A DNA stretch of 64,000 nucleotides from Melastoma dodecandrum (lineage: Eukaryota; Streptophyta; Magnoliopsida; Myrtales; Melastomataceae), in contig JARUPY010000248.1 in assembly GCA_029817715.1 (NCBI GenBank), forward strand, positions 1,860,001-1,924,000, in the 5' to 3' direction. Position numbers and translations under genes: made by a program. Within the stretch, counting starts at the first letter, position 1, and the number at the start of each line of letters is the position of its first letter. This document shows positions 44,793-58,663 of the stretch, piece by piece. Under the pieces are notes generated by a model. That model had not been told where the DNA came from. It was given only the letters and a program-made list of their open reading frames with translations, and did not search any database.

Positions 44793-47700
44793 ATGGCTCC
44801 TCCGGCTACGGCACAGAGGAATCCTTCCCCGTCGCAACCTTCGGGGTGATTTTTCTCTTCTCTCCTGCTTTTCTTTTTCCGTGCTTTCTCCGGGATCAAT
44901 GTTTAGTTGGCCGATGATCTTTGTCGTCTGGATCTGGCGTGGAGAGTCTTAAGTTGTAAGTCGATGTCTTGTAGATTAACCGTAACTATTAGTTCTCAGA
45001 GGGGAATAGTTGTTTGCTGATGGGAAGTAGGGGAGGCTTTTCTTTTCCCGGAAGTTGTTTTGTGACACTTACTCTAAGGAAAAGTGTACGTTTGAAATGA
45101 TCGTATGGTTCAAATTGGTTCAAAATTACTCAAATTAAAGATAACACTGTCATGTCGTGCAAAGTAGCTACGTAATAGCTGTCCCGTTACGTGGGAAAAT
45201 ATTTATGATGGAATGGCTGTTTCTGTGGATTGGAGATGGTGTAAGGGTTTCAGGTGATTATTGAAACCAAGTCGAGTAGCTCTTTGTGAAAATCTCATGG
45301 ATGATTGAATGCAAACACATCACCTGACTGCAGTATTCTAGTGCCTTTTACATTGTGAATGTCCTAATGGGGATTTGGAAGACATGTCATGCTATCAGTA
45401 ATAGCATGTTTTCTTTATAAATGTGCTGGGACATGTATGACTTTGGTTTTGATTGATATCCTCTCTTCCTCACTTGATGATGAATATACCAGGAAAGGCG
45501 AAGTATCAGATTTAAAATTGCAGCTTCGGCAGCTTGCTGGCAGCCGGGCCCCAGGCGTCGATGACTCCAAGAGAGACTTATACAAGAAAGTGATCTCCTA
45601 CATGACTGTAGGCATTGATGTCTCCTCTGTATTTGGGGAAATGGTGATGTGCTCAGCTACATCGGACATTGTTCTGAAGAAGATGTGCTATCTTTATGTA
45701 GGGAACTATGCTAAAGTTAATCCAGACCTTGCTCTGTTGACGATTAATTTTCTTCAGAGAGATTGTAAGGATGAGGACCCAATGATTCGGGGGCTTGCGC
45801 TCCGGAGCTTATGCTCGTTGAGAGTTCCTAACTTGGTAGAGTATTTGGTTGGTCCCCTAGGTACCGGGTTGAAGGATAATAATAGTTATGTTAGAATGGT
45901 GGCCGTAATAGGGGTTCTGAAACTCTACCATATTAGCGCTCCAACTTGTGTAGATGCAGACTTGCCGGAAAGACTCAAACACTTGTTGCTGAATGATCCC
46001 GATGCCCAAGTGAGATTAGTTCACTTTTTTTCTTGTATTTTTTTGTCATTGTCCTTCGAGGTTGTGATGTTTTGGAAAAATATCTTATATTTCAGTAGAA
46101 TCCTCATATTGGAAGATTTTTTCGTTGCGTGTCACGTGAAACAGAAAACTAGGTCTTTGGACGAGTGGAGGACTGTGACCAATTATTAGTTTATGGGAAA
46201 GCAGCCGTTTTCTATTTAGTCTTTGTTCTCTCATCAGCTGCTATAATTTTAATGTTCCTAGGCATACTGCCTTTCCAGTAACTACTTCTGAAAATGTTCA
46301 GTGATGAATGTAAATGGACCACGATGTTTTTGTTCTATAACACTTTTTTGTCCAATTTTTTATTGGAAAGGGGCTGATGGTTTTACCCGCAAGCTCTGTG
46401 AATCTATCTTACACTTTTTCTGTTGGGATCCATTGAATCAATTCGATTTAATTTTACTAATTCAGATATGCTTTAGATCAATTCATCGTCACATAATATA
46501 TTCATGGGAAATTCTATTTTTTTACATGTGGAAAAGATTTTTAATTCTTTAATGTAAATTTTCTTGTCCCAAAAATGAGAATATGCTTATTGAATGCCTA
46601 GAGTAAGTAATAGCTGTGCCGTATCTTTGCTGTCTTAGTTATCCTGTTCATATTTTGTGATGATATTTCTTTATCTTACTTTTAGGTGGTGGCAAATTGT
46701 TTGACCACTCTACAAGAGATTTGGGCTTTGGAATCTGGCAAGTCAGAGGAAGCCTCTCGGGAGAGGGAAGCTCTTCTTAGCAAGCCAGTAATTTATTATC
46801 TTTTGAACAGGTATCATATCTTTAGACATCGCCATGATGGCTTTGATAAGTGAATCTTCAATTTTTGGTAGATGTTTTAGTACAGTTGTCATTGTCCACA
46901 TACTGCATATCCCATGCAAAGATTGATAAACATAGTATGGTGAATGAGCAAAACTAGCAAAATCATCCTTCTGTTGCATTGTGAACTTACATATTTTCCA
47001 TAGGGATCTAGAGGCTAGACTGGAAGGCATACGACATTATCTGGAGAGTAAACAGTAAATCTCCTATTTAATCTGCTTCCATTTAGGGTTCCATATGCAA
47101 ATAGTACACGTGACATGTCTCTATGTCAGTGTCTCCTTGGACAAGATTTGTTTATTTGGTCTAGGTTCTTTTCTGAAACAATAAGCCAGCTTGGCAAGGG
47201 GGAGTGTTACCTGTTTACACATTGTATGTTAAGTGTGCAATATGTCTGTTTTATGTTCCTTCTGTGCACGTGCTTTTCTGCAGTATTTGGGTTAGCTTTT
47301 TTTTTTCTGGAGGTTTTGGTGCTGGCTGAGAGTCAGCCATTACGTTTGGATACTTTGGTTCATGGAATCTGTTTCCTCTTTTAAGTAAAAAAGAGGGATG
47401 GAGCTATAACCAGTTACACTTTCTTTGCTTCAGGATCAAAGAGTTCAGTGAATGGGCACAATGTATAGTTTTGGAGGTAGTTGTCAAGTATATACCTACG
47501 GATGCCAATGAAATATTTGATATAATGAATCTCCTTGAAGATAGGCTCCAACATGCCAACGGTGCTGTTGTATTAGCCACTATCAAGGTGTTCCTGCAGT
47601 TGACCTTATCAATGACTGATGTTCACCAGCAGGTGCTTCTCTCTCCATACTAGTTGTGTTATGTGGTGTAGAAGTTAACTGCATTGATGCTTGTTGTCAC

Positions 47701-50700
47701 TGAAATTCAACAAATGCAGTGTCATTGTTGGACTTTACCCTTTCTTGGGTAGTTATAGTGCATGTGTTTAATGTTGCATCCATTTTTCTCCTCTGAACTG
47801 AAACTTAATGTTGTTTTTGGTTCAGGTCTATGAACGTATTAAAGCCCCCTTGCTTACACTCGTAAGCTCAGGCAGTCCAGAGCAGTCTTATGCTGTTTTG
47901 GGCCATCTGCATCTCTTGGTGATGCGTGCACCTGTTCTATTTTCCTCAGACTACAAGCACTTCTACTGTCAGTACAATGAGCCATTTTATGTTAAGAAGT
48001 TGAAGCTTGAAATGCTGACAGCAGTTGCAAATGAGAGCAACACTTACGAAATCGGTGAGGAACCTTTCAAATCTCAGTCTTTAATAAAAAAGTTAAACCC
48101 TAAGACAAGGAAATCAAGGGGCTGATTGTTGGTGGTAGTTAATTCCCCTCGTCTGTTGGCAGTAATGATTTTCTTTGATGATGCATTTTAGTGACGGAGT
48201 TATGCGAATATGCTGCCAATGTTGACATTCCTATTGCACGAGAATCAATTCGAGCAGTTGGGAAAATCGCCCTTCAGCAATATGATGTCAATGCTATCGT
48301 GGATAGGCTACTCCAATTTCTGGAGATGGAAAAGGACTATGTCACAGCAGAAACTCTGGTAAGCCTGACCTTTATACTGATTTTGTCAGGTTATCTTATG
48401 TTACTGCTGATGTCATCATTTTGATGAAAGGCTATTCTGAGCGATTTATATCTTTGACTACAATCTGGATTTTCTTATTAACCCATTGACTTGTAGGTTC
48501 TGGTGAAAGATCTGTTAAGAAAATATCCTCAGTGGAGCCATGATTGCATTGCTGTAGTTGGAAATATCAGTAGCAAAAATATTCAAGAACCCAAAGCGAA
48601 GGCAGCCCTGATTTGGATGCTTGGAGAATATTCACAGGATATGGATGATGCACCTTACATCTTGGAAAGCCTTATTGAAAGTTGGGAGGATGAGCACTCA
48701 GCTGAGGTGGTGATCCTTCTTATTCCTATTCACTACTTTGTTTGAATATTCATTTTATCATTCTCTTGAGTTTTAACATATTTGTTTGGACCAAAACTAC
48801 ACTTAATCTACATCAATGATTAGATGACTTTTAAGTTTTGCTCTAGTTTAGTTTAGTAATTACCATTTGAAAATCAATATTTATGTTCGTGTACATTGGA
48901 TCTATTTTTATCATGTAAAATGATCATTTCCACTAGCAAACTGTTGGCTCTCTTTTCAGTGTTTTTTGCCGCTTCAACTACATGGAAGAAGAACTTCTGA
49001 TAGAAACACATAGTAAATTCTCGTGCAAGATGAGGGGGTGCTTTAGAAAATATAATTGTTGTTGATAATCTATTAGTTTATGATCCCCCCTCTATTTCTT
49101 CTTATGGTGACTGAGGTAATTGGCCTTGTTTGAGAGCCTTGAACCAAATCAGAAATGGAGCAATCTCCAATTTTTTTGTCAGTTCAATCAGTTGAGTCAT
49201 TTATGTCATCATTTGCTTGGAAATAGGGGGCTGTTTCTCCCAGAAGGATATCTTCGTGGCTCTTGCGTGCATTCATCTTGTAATTTGTGGTCTACAAAAA
49301 GTTTTTGGTGATAGCTTGTTCTCCGGGTGTTTTTCAGGTCCGCTTACATCTACTAACGGCAGTTATGAAATGCTTCTTCAAGAGGCCACCTGAGACTCAG
49401 AAAGCCCTTGGTGCTGCCTTGGCTGCTGGAGTTGCTGATTTTCATCAGGTAAATATTATAATTTGGGGCGTGTAAATAATTGTGTATGCAGGCCTAAATT
49501 AATTTGCCCTAGCTTGATCTGCTCTGGGCATCGAGCATGTTGGAGTTGTTGAAGAAATTTGAATGCGGCATTTCGAAATTAATGACCAGCTGTTGCCTTC
49601 CAAACTCACTGCTAATTAATGTTTAGATTAAAATTTTGCTACATTTATTTTCCTAGAGATTCTGTTCTCAAACTTACGGCAAGTCCTGCTTGTAGGATGT
49701 TCATGATCGAGCTTTGTTCTACTATAGACTTTTGCAGTACAACGTGTCTGTAGCAGAAAAGGTGGTGAATCCTCCAAAGCAAGCAGTCTCTGTCTTTGCT
49801 GATACACAGAGCAGTGAAGTGAAAGATCGGATATTTGATGAATTCAATAGCTTGTCTGTTGTGTACCAGAAGGTAATCTCTGACCATTATTGTTCTTTCA
49901 AACACTTTATTCTCAGGGAAAGCTTTTGGCCGGTGCTTCTTCTAGAATTTCATCTGCAACTTTGTTGCGTACATTCATTATGCATCAGCTGGCATTAATT
50001 GCTAGTCCTGTTGAGATAAGGATCGGGAAATAATTGTGGATTTCTCAATTATGTTTTTTTTGTTGTGTTCGTGCCTCACTTGCACAGGGAAAATATTGTT
50101 TAATTAATGGTAGACATGACGTTGAAGGCATTAAGATGCACCTATTACTGATGTCACCCAGTTATATATTTAAGAATGCAATTCTATCCATTTTCAAGAG
50201 GTGGGATTCTGATTTCTTGATCCAACAACTACAGTTGTATATGCAAATAATTAGGTGGGGAAAAAACGACGTGCTACTCTATTATATAATTGGAAGAAAT
50301 GGAATGCGTTGGATAAGACTAGTTTTCAGATACTGGAAGTCTCTACTCTCTAATAGTTGGTTGGGAGGCGTTTTGACCATAAAACTAGAGCCTAGAGGGC
50401 TAGTTTTATATTCACTTGGCTTAACACTCTTTAGTCTCTAATTCTAGAGAATTTTATAAACTATCAAACCAAATTGTTTGTTTTGCTGATGTCTATCTTT
50501 TTTCATTACTTACATTTAGGTTATTTTTATTTATTTGTTTATTATATTTTTTTGCATAAGTCTCTTGTTAAATTTAAATTGAAATTAAGTGATCGTTGAC
50601 ATTTAAACACTGATTCTGGGAGTCCTAGCTGTTGGTGCTTATAAGAGAATGGAACTGCTAACACATCGGCCTGCTTATATGGGACCTACTGCTGCCAAAA

Positions 50701-51820
50701 TTTGTGACCAATCCTAGTTGGTGGCAGCTCATGGTTTCAATTCTTCTTAAACTCAGCGCCTCTGACCAGAATTTCATCTCATTGTTGGATTTGTGTTTAC
50801 CGTATTTCTTTATCTCCCGTCATAGCTAAACAAAGAAATAGCATAGAATTCCACTATTTTATGATCATACAATTTTGGGGCTTGTCCCGACGTTTGCCAC
50901 AATGACTGATGGATTTGGTCATTTTCAATCAGTTATGGGTACTGTGACTTCTGGGCATGTTGAAATGAACCTGTTCATTTATTGCTTGCTTGCAGCCATC
51001 TTACATGTTCACAGATAAGGAGCATCGAGGCCCATTTGAGTACTCGGACGAAGTTGCTGGCATATCCATTGGGGCAGACCCTACCGATAACGTTGTTCCT
51101 GCACAGCATGTCGAGGCAAATGATAAAGATTTACTTCTGAGTACTTATGAGGAGGAAGACACTAGATCTGTCATCAGTAATGGCTCAGCATACAATGCTC
51201 CCTTATATGATTCATCTGCACCTCTTGTGGCATCGCAAACACAAACTGATATAGGGAGTTTGGATACATCAACAAGCCAAACTCCGTCTGCCAGCCTGGC
51301 CATTGATGATTTACTTGGTCTTGGCTTATCCATTACAACCGCACCTGTTCCTCCTCCTGCTCTGACACTTAACCCAAAGGCAGTATTAGATCCAGGAACC
51401 TTTCAGCAGAAGTGGCGGCAGCTTCCGGTGTCATTGTCTCAGGTTTGCTACACAATCGTGATGCCCATATCATTTAGTTTGGTTCTTTTTTCTTTTCGCA
51501 TGATGATGCCATGCTCTTCTCCCTGACAGGAGTTCCCTGTGAGCCCACAAGGAGTTGCGGGACTGACGGCGCCTCAGGCACTTGTTCGGCACATGCAGGG
51601 GCACTCTATACAGTGCATTGCATCTGGTGGTCAATCCCCTAATTTGAAGTTTTTCTTCTCCGCTAAAAAATCTGGGTCATCATCCTATTTTCTCGTGGAA
51701 TGCATCATCAATACATCTTCAGCTAAGGCTCAGATCAAGGTTAAAGCAGATGATCAAGGAGCGACCAACGATTTTGCCACCCTTTTCCAGACAGCCTTGT
51801 CCAAATTCGGGACGGCATAG
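44793..51820 (+). CDS. AP4B: AP-4 complex subunit beta (adaptin)
   Basis: Large subunit of the AP-4 adaptor complex, which sorts cargo at the trans-Golgi network, including vacuolar sorting receptors in plants. Eleven exons join in one frame: 44793-44845, 45493-46009, 46686-46810, 47434-47632, 47826-48054, 48192-48358, 48497-48706, 49338-49448, 49696-49872, 50996-51442 and 51530-51820. The total is 2526 nt, or 841 residues, the length I recall for the Arabidopsis protein. It starts MAPPATAQRNPSPSQPSGKG. The N-terminal trunk is alpha-solenoid (LRQLAGSRAPGVDDSKRDLY, NYAKVNPDLALL, RIKEFSEWAQC). After about residue 600 comes a Ser/Thr-rich hinge with IDDLLGLGLS. The ear domain ends AKAQIKVKADDQGATNDF and FGTA. 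The wording separates it from AP-1/2 beta. No broken splice site is seen. The long intron 9 (1.1 kb) holds AT-rich filler only. Confidence 0.95.
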
Positions 51821-52872
51821 AATCGGAAGTGAGCTTGTTTTTAATATTTGCCAGAGTACTTTTACTACAGAAGAAAGTTTGCTTGTATTTAGTCTCATTG
51901 ATTGTCCAATTTCAGTCATGGGTTATCCTTGGCTCGATTTGTCATTTGCTGACTCCAATGGATAAGCTTGTCCGTGCGGGGAGGTGGACCCTCTATGTCC
52001 TCGAGCTGCTGCCATGCCATGTTAAGGCCGCAGCCAAGTCAAGTACAGTGATAAGTTGTGTATGAGTTAATAGGCTTATATTTCCAAAAATGTCTTTCGG
52101 AAGAGAATGAGGACATCAGAACGAAGCTGAGTGGTTGGAATAATCAAAGTGATTCGGATGTGTTTTGTAGTGATGGGAACGAAGCTGCTCTTTAGATTCG
52201 TAACGTGGTCTGTTTATTTTAACTCTTTCATGTTTGTTTTATTACGAGTAGTTTTGTGCGTTTGACGGTTAGTTTAGAAAAAAATTTGTAGAATATTGCT
52301 CCAAAGTACGACTCTTAAATCGCCTTTTGAAACAACAATTGGAGATGACTTAAAAAATTTTTTTGTTCTTAAGACAATGACTTAGTCAAATTATGAAAGA
52401 GGTACGCTTTTTTTTTAAAAAAAACGATTTCTTTATAAACGATTTTTTTTATAAATCGAAAGTTGTTATTTTAATCAATAAGTGATGAGTAATATTTTGC
52501 AGAGTTTTGAAAACTCAAACTCAATTTCACAAATTGTTTTTCAAACTCCGTATAAGCCTATGAGAGAATAAAAATCGATTCCGAAGACTCACCTCGAGTT
52601 TTGGAATTAAAAATAGTAATTTTAACTTACTTATAAAATATAATTAGTGTTTTTGACTCGGAGATATTGTTCTAAGAATTGTGTTACTACCTACGTGAAT
52701 AAAGTTATATTAAAACAAATTTCAGTTAAAATATTATTTTACATGAGGGGGTTTAGGGACTTTTCTCGCAACGTGGGGTTTTGGTTGGACAGGCTGGGAT
52801 GTAAAACCCTAGTAAAGAACAGACGGACGCAGAAACCGTCGCCAATTCCCACCATTAGCGCTCTCGGAGAAG
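51821..52872. other. 3' UTR of AP-4 beta and AT-rich spacer
   Basis: 51821-52250 looks like transcribed 3' UTR. 52250-52740 is AT-rich with an ACGATTTTTTTTATAAATCG-like inverted stretch near 52430-52460. 52790-52872 is the probable leader of the La1 gene. No other gene is seen. Confidence 0.5.
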
Positions 52873-55800
52873 ATGACCGGAGCCGCGGCGGAGCTCGACG
52901 ACGAGACCGTCAAGAAAGTCATCCGCCAGGTGCGGTTTCCTCTTCCTGAAGCATCGTCCACCGAGTCCTTTCCACCGGTGGTTTTTTGACTGTCGACATT
53001 GGTGTCGGCAGGTGGAGTTCTACTTCAGCGATTGTAATCTCCCCAGAGACAAGTTCCTCAGGAAGACCATCCACGAGAGCGACGATGGCTGTATCCTCTT
53101 CCCTCTCTGTTTGCCTTTGCCAACATTTTTTTCTGCTAGTTTTGCGTTAAATTATGCGGCGGTAATGGTGAATGAAGTAAATGTTTCTTGTGATGGCGAA
53201 TTTGTCGGCCTTAACGGGAACGTAGTGGTCAGTTTGGCGTTGATATTTCATTCACAAGGATGAGGGGCCATCTCTGCCTGGAAAACGTTAAGGCCGATGA
53301 AATACCGGAGGACACCGTCAAGGTAGTTGCTGACGCGCTTAGGAAGTCGACTGCTCTTAAGATTTCTGATGATGGTGAGTCTTGGGCCTTGTGTGCTTTC
53401 TTGTGGTTTCATTTTTTGTTGCTTGTGTGCTCTTGCAATCCCGAGAGATGATTTTATTGCTGCGGACAGTGGAAATTTAACACTTCAGTGGATACTCTTT
53501 GTATGACTTGCCATAGTCTGACTTTTTTCATTTTTTCCACATCGTGGGTTACTTATTTGATATTGTGTTGGTGAACTGGTAATTTTAGCTGGTAAGCCAA
53601 TGCAATTTCGGTAAATCCCTGCTTGGGAAGTTGAAGCGATTAGGTCAACTTTTCAGCTGTCTTTCACTCTCTTTTTGGCCCCAGAAATTTCTATTGTAAT
53701 GGTACAATCTACTCTAATTACAACCCACAGCCGTTAGGCGGGTAAAAGTACCATTTCTTGCACTGAAAGTTAGCCACCCTGTGAATCCACATCCAGCCCC
53801 CAAACAAAAAAAAAAACATCCACAAGAATTCATTTCACATCTTTCGTTTCTTTTTCCCTTTCGTGATCCCTCTGTAGTCATTTGATGCAATTTTAATTTT
53901 TTTTTTTTTGGTAATTAATTGTGCAGTGCAACAGTATTCCATATGCTATCATAGATTTTGTTTGGTACTCCAACAACACTTGGCATGAGATTATATTTAT
54001 ATTATATAATTAGCTAAAAAATATTTGTAAGTTTCTTGGACCTTGTGATTCATGGTCGTTATGACTAGAAGTAGAAAGGGCAAGTGCATTGAGATCCTGA
54101 AATTACTATGCTGAGTGAACGGACTGCAACTCCTTGTTGCTCAAGAGGGACTTTAATGGTGCACCTGTGAAATTTTATTGACTATGCAATTCAGATAAGA
54201 GTCACTTGGTAAGAGGGCTAAAATGAATTTTAGAGAAGAGAAGAATTTTCATTTTTCTTGCAATCTGTCTAATGCTTGACCTTGTACCGGAGAACATTTG
54301 TTCTTCTAGGGATGAAAGTGGGCAGAATTTCTGAACTTGTGAAAGCAGAAGATGTGATTGAACAAGTTGACACGAGGACGATTTCGGTATCTCCCTTGGA
54401 ATATGATGTAAAGCTGGAAGATATTGAATCCTTTTTCTGTCAATTTGCTAAGGTGGTGAGACTTTTGCAGTTCTTGTATTGCCAATGGTCATGCAGTGTT
54501 TTATGTGGTCCCATCCCGGGGTCTGAAATCTGAATGATTTATTGAATGGTTCTAATTAAAGGTATGACAGATGGTCTGAACAAAATCTCAGTCACTCGTT
54601 ATTGGATGTATGAATGGAACATAAATCCAGCAATGTTCTATTGCATGTCTTTGTCTACCTTGTCTCTCCGCGGTCGCTTCCATCTTCTACTTCTCTTTCT
54701 GAAGGTTTGGGTGTGTTATGGTTTCTGTTCTTTCAGGTTAATAGTGTGAGACTGCCTCGCCATGTTACAGATAAAAAGCTGTTTTGTGGCATTGCTTTGG
54801 TAGAGTTTTCAAGCCAGGAAGAAGCTGAAAGCATTTTGAAGAAGAGCTTAGTTTACTCTGGGGCAGAGTTGGAACTCAAAACAAAGTAAGACCATCGCAT
54901 ATTCTGCTGATTCGTCTCTTTTATATCTTCTTTCCCTAATCATTCTTGCACTTGAATACTCAGTCATTATTATTCTTCTTGCTTAAAGATATATACTTGC
55001 GTCTTATTTCAAGGATTCTGAACTTGGAGGTCGGATTCTGATTGCTTATTTCAGAAAGCTTTTTGACGCTGAAAGAGAGAAAATGCTGGAAGAGCACAAA
55101 ACTATTTCTGTGCAAGTGTCAGACCCCAAGAATAATTCCAAAGCAGAACCAGAGTTAGAATTTGTCCCCCTCAATGAGATTATACTTGAGCATGCAATTG
55201 TTATTTTTACTTTCGCATGTAAACCCATCACATAACTTCATTTTATTCTCACAGATATCCAAAACGCTTAATTGTGTCATTTAAATTGAAGATCATTGAG
55301 GATGAAGGCGCTACAGAGCAAAATGGTGTTGACGAGCATCCTGCAGAAGGAAAAATGTTTCTAATGTCCCTAATGTTGGTGAGGCGCATTCGAAAAGTAT
55401 TGAGAATGGTAGCCAAGATAAGGATATGAAGGTCGATGACCATAATGGTGTGACGGCTGCGGAAAAGGAAACTGAAGATGAAGATCTGTCTTCTGAAGGT
55501 GCTTCTGAGAAGGAAGAAGACAATGAAGATGAACATTCACTTACTTCCTCTAAAGATGGTGTGAATGTTGTTCGACGTGAGGATTTGAAGCCCTTCTTTA
55601 ATAAATTTGGCACTGTGAAGGTATATTTTGAAACTCTTATAAAGCCTACATGTATCAGCCATTAGGCATTTGATATTTGAACATTTCTCTGTAGTACTTC
55701 TCCAGTTACGTTACATGGGTTGAATATACAAGCAATTTGATAATCAGCACATAGTTTACCTCTGTATGTATATTTTGTCATATTTATCTGAGCTGTGCAT

Positions 55801-56800
55801 GTCTTGTTCTCCTTCGTAGTTTGTTGACTTCACAATGGGAGCAGAGTCGGGATACGTCCGGTTTGAAGAACCCGAAGAAGCCCAGAAAGCTCGTGCTGCT
55901 GCTGTACTTGCAGAAGAAGGGGGACTCCTGGTTAAAAACTTTATCGCTATTTTAGAGCCAGTAACTGGTAGGCGACATGAAATCCCCTCTTATGTTTTCT
56001 GAGTGCGAGCTAACTTGTCCCATTTTGCCACAGCAGAAAACAGTGACATTGGCCAATTTTGTTGATTGTCATAACCTCAAACTCGTAATGTTTCTGTTAT
56101 ATGTTATCTGCGATTTTCAAATGTCCGAGTATAATTTGATGTGGTGCACATCACTATGTTGAGGTGGGATGGACCAGTCCGACTTTTCTAGTCTAAAACT
56201 CATTTGGTTTGTCTATGGCAACCTACATGAATGGCGCATGTAGTTATTTCGTCTGCATGCTTTTTTGATCCACTCCAGGAAATTTTCTGTATGTAAATTT
56301 CACAGACCGAGAAACTACAAAGGTGTGTTATTCTCCGAATAGCAAGTACTGTTTCTGTGCTTTCTCATCTTTGTACGCTGTTTGGCTTTACTAATACTTT
56401 GATGACATTCTAAGAGGATCTTTTTTGGGTATCCCTAGCTAAACCAATGTGCACCAATGTGTTTTACCTTTCTGTTAATGCCTTTTCACTCGCTAGTGAT
56501 ATGCACACAGGCGATGCCGAAAAGGAGTACTGGAAAGCACTTCGTGGGAGTCAAGGAAGGTTCCGCGATCGCGCTAACAGGGATGGCCGTGGAAGGTCAG
56601 CCTCACCCTTCTTTCACTGTCATTCTTTCTGTAGACTGAGGGTTGTGTTCTCCTGATGTGATCCGTTGAATCTAAGGGGAGGGAAATATTCGAGAGGGAA
56701 GCATCCTCGCTCCAAGAACCAGGACAGGGGTGGCCGCCCAAACAAGGTGCAGAACTGCAGCAACTTGCTGCCTGAAAGTCCCTTTCTGGACAGTAGTTAG
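52873..56800 (+). CDS. LA1: La-type RNA-binding protein (La1), with two apparent 1-nt deletions
   Basis: La proteins bind the 3' oligo-U ends of new pol III transcripts in the nucleus and help RNA maturation. Ten exons follow family wording: 52873-52929, 53012-53090, 53226-53374, 54310-54452, 54737-54885, 55055-55153, 55255-55620, 55820-55967, 56511-56595 and 56677-56800. They cover the La motif (VEFYFSDCNLPRDKFLRKTI, EIPEDTVKVVADALRKSTAL), RRM1 (RTISVSPLEYDVKLEDIESF), an acidic linker, RRM2 (VVRREDLKPFFNKFG, GAESGYVRFEEPEEA) and a basic Gly/Arg tail. Exon 3 is one base short near 53245-53256, so the frame breaks between VSLALI and RMRGHL. Exon 7 is one base short in an A-run at 55351-55355. 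Splice phases of all other exons agree only if both bases are restored. This may reflect assembly error or recent pseudogenisation. Confidence 0.85.
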
Positions 56801-57706
56801 AAGTTGGATGGGTTCTTATGTTACCCGCTTTTTGACAACATGTGGCTCTATGATCGTTTACAGAAAGTATTAACCCAATCCAATTAAGCTATAGTAGATA
56901 GATATGATCCTAGAATCAGGTGATTTGACTTCCCTGGATGTGGAAGGTTTTGATTTGTTTTGGGGGCATTGGGAGAGAGCTGGGAGGTGGTTAGATGAGG
57001 AGGAAAGCACAGATAATGGTAGTGTCGGGTGGGTGGAGGAGGAGAGGGGTTGGGAAAGATGATCCATTTGTGATTGTGACTATGATTCCCCCCCGCGATC
57101 AATGTGCCACAAACATGCTGCAGTGAGTCAACTGAACAAATTCCCTTTTTTTTGGAGTTTTGTACGGAAATACGGTTAGTTTTAAAAAAATTTACGAAAC
57201 ACGTTCACAGTTTCGTAAAATACGGTTTTACCGTCGAAGGGGCGCGTTTTTTACAAAAAGGACGCGGTTTCGAAACGCGTCATCCGTGTATAATAGGAAG
57301 GGGCGGGTTTAAATCCACCCCTATGCGGCATCCGAACTCAGAATGAGGGTGCCGTTTCAAAACGCGCCCTCATGCAGGGGCGGGTTTTGACCAAGTGTTG
57401 GGGGCCCCTTCGGGGAAAAACCCGCCCCTTGAAGAAACAGAGGTGGGTTTAATCGCCCAAGTGTTGGGGTTTCTGGCGTCTGACGGCCCGCCCCCCTCTT
57501 AGACATAAACATACACTTATAAATTATATTAGAAATCATTTTTCAACAACGCAATGACCAATCAATCTAACTTCGAAACAATTCCTGATTGAAAACAGAA
57601 AACTAGAACAATATCATTCATAAAACCATGTAATATAATACGTAAAAGTCATACATGTTTGTTTACAAACATCAGTAAAGTCCCCTACACCTTGTCGATT
57701 TCCTCC

Positions 57707-58144
57707 TCACATAAGGCATAATGATGGGACCTGGTACGCGAGGTTGCTCTGATGAATCATCCGAATATAATTGGGTGATCTGAGAAGGTCCTTCTCCTTG
57801 ATATGAATGATGGTCGTACCTGAAAATGTTATATTAGTTGAGTTCCGGGAGTTTAACTCAAATGAACATAAAAGTTGAACATTTCTAACATTTTCCTCGT
57901 TCCCCAAATCAACATCGTTGAACATTTCATTATCAGCATTGACGTCATTATCGGAATTCACTGTTGAATCAACGATATAATTCTCATATCGCTGATATAT
58001 AGTTTCGTTTAGAACTCCTTTGTCGCCCAAATCACGTTCTAAATCTTCAAACGGGTCACCCTCTTCATAATCATCTTCATAATCATTAACACCATCATCC
58101 TCATCACCATCATCCTCGTCACCATCATCCTCCTCATTTCGCAC
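57707..58144 (-). CDS. Acidic ORF inside a Mutator-like element
   Basis: A frame of 145 residues begins with an Asp/Glu-rich tract (EDDGDEDDGDEDDGVNDYED) and then an Asn/Asp-rich segment. Acidic linkers of this kind follow the N-terminal domain in plant MuDR-type transposases. The frame lies about 120 bp after the preceding MULE_N-like frame on the same strand, so the two were probably one transposase N-terminal half. No catalytic motif is present. It may not be expressed. Confidence 0.4.
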   Translation of the reverse strand: MRNEEDDGDEDDGDEDDGVNDYEDDYEEGDPFEDLERDLGDKGVLNETIYQRYENYIVDSTVNSDNDVNADNEMFNDVDLGNEENVRNVQLLCSFELNSRNSTNITFSGTTIIHIKEKDLLRSPNYIRMIHQSNLAYQVPSLCLM

Positions 58145-58261
58145 ATTACCACCATAACCGCTACATCATTCATTCATCGGTACTAATTGACGAATATTTC
58201 TACTAACTTCGAAATTTTCCATTCTCTCTTGCACGACATTTAACGCATCATCCACATTCAC

Positions 58262-58663
58262 TCATACGGCCTGCATGTTACTAACATGCTTACTTCTTGA
58301 ATTTTGGGGCCTCCCTTCATTGATAGAATTCTCAAAAACTGATATCACATACACTTCTTGAATGCGGTCACCATTTGACATCGCAAACTCACACAACAAC
58401 CTAACATCCTTATCATCACCAATAAGTACTAGCACAAAATTTCTGCCAGAAGGACCATACGAAGGAACGAGATATCTATGACATATTTCCAGCCTACTGC
58501 CTTCGTTTAATCTCATTGCATTAGCAATGACCCTTTCAAATTGCACAAAGTCGACATCAGCTGGTACCTTTATACGTTTCAATGGACCCCTATTATAACC
58601 TAGTCCTTGACTACCATGAATAACCCCCCCATTTCGATACAACAACAAATGAACTTGAGACAT
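58262..58663 (-). CDS. MuDR transposase N-terminal (PB1-like) domain, truncated
   Basis: The frame has 133 residues starting MSQVHLLLYRNGGVIHGSQG. The pattern KRIKVPADVDFVQFERVIAN, then ICHRYLVP, then FVLVLIGDDKDVRLLCEF matches the PB1-like N-terminal domain of plant MuDR transposases, with its basic start and DD-V end. No DDE catalytic domain or zinc knuckle follows, so the product could at most bind DNA or other proteins. It lies between the long TIRs of the element at 57155-59756. Confidence 0.6.
   Translation of the reverse strand: MSQVHLLLYRNGGVIHGSQGLGYNRGPLKRIKVPADVDFVQFERVIANAMRLNEGSRLEICHRYLVPSYGPSGRNFVLVLIGDDKDVRLLCEFAMSNGDRIQEVYVISVFENSINEGRPQNSRSKHVSNMQAV

Noticed and set aside
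50034..50441. 135-codon frame in AP-4 beta intron 9
   Set aside because: It lies wholly within an intron, is AT-rich and of low complexity, and matches nothing.
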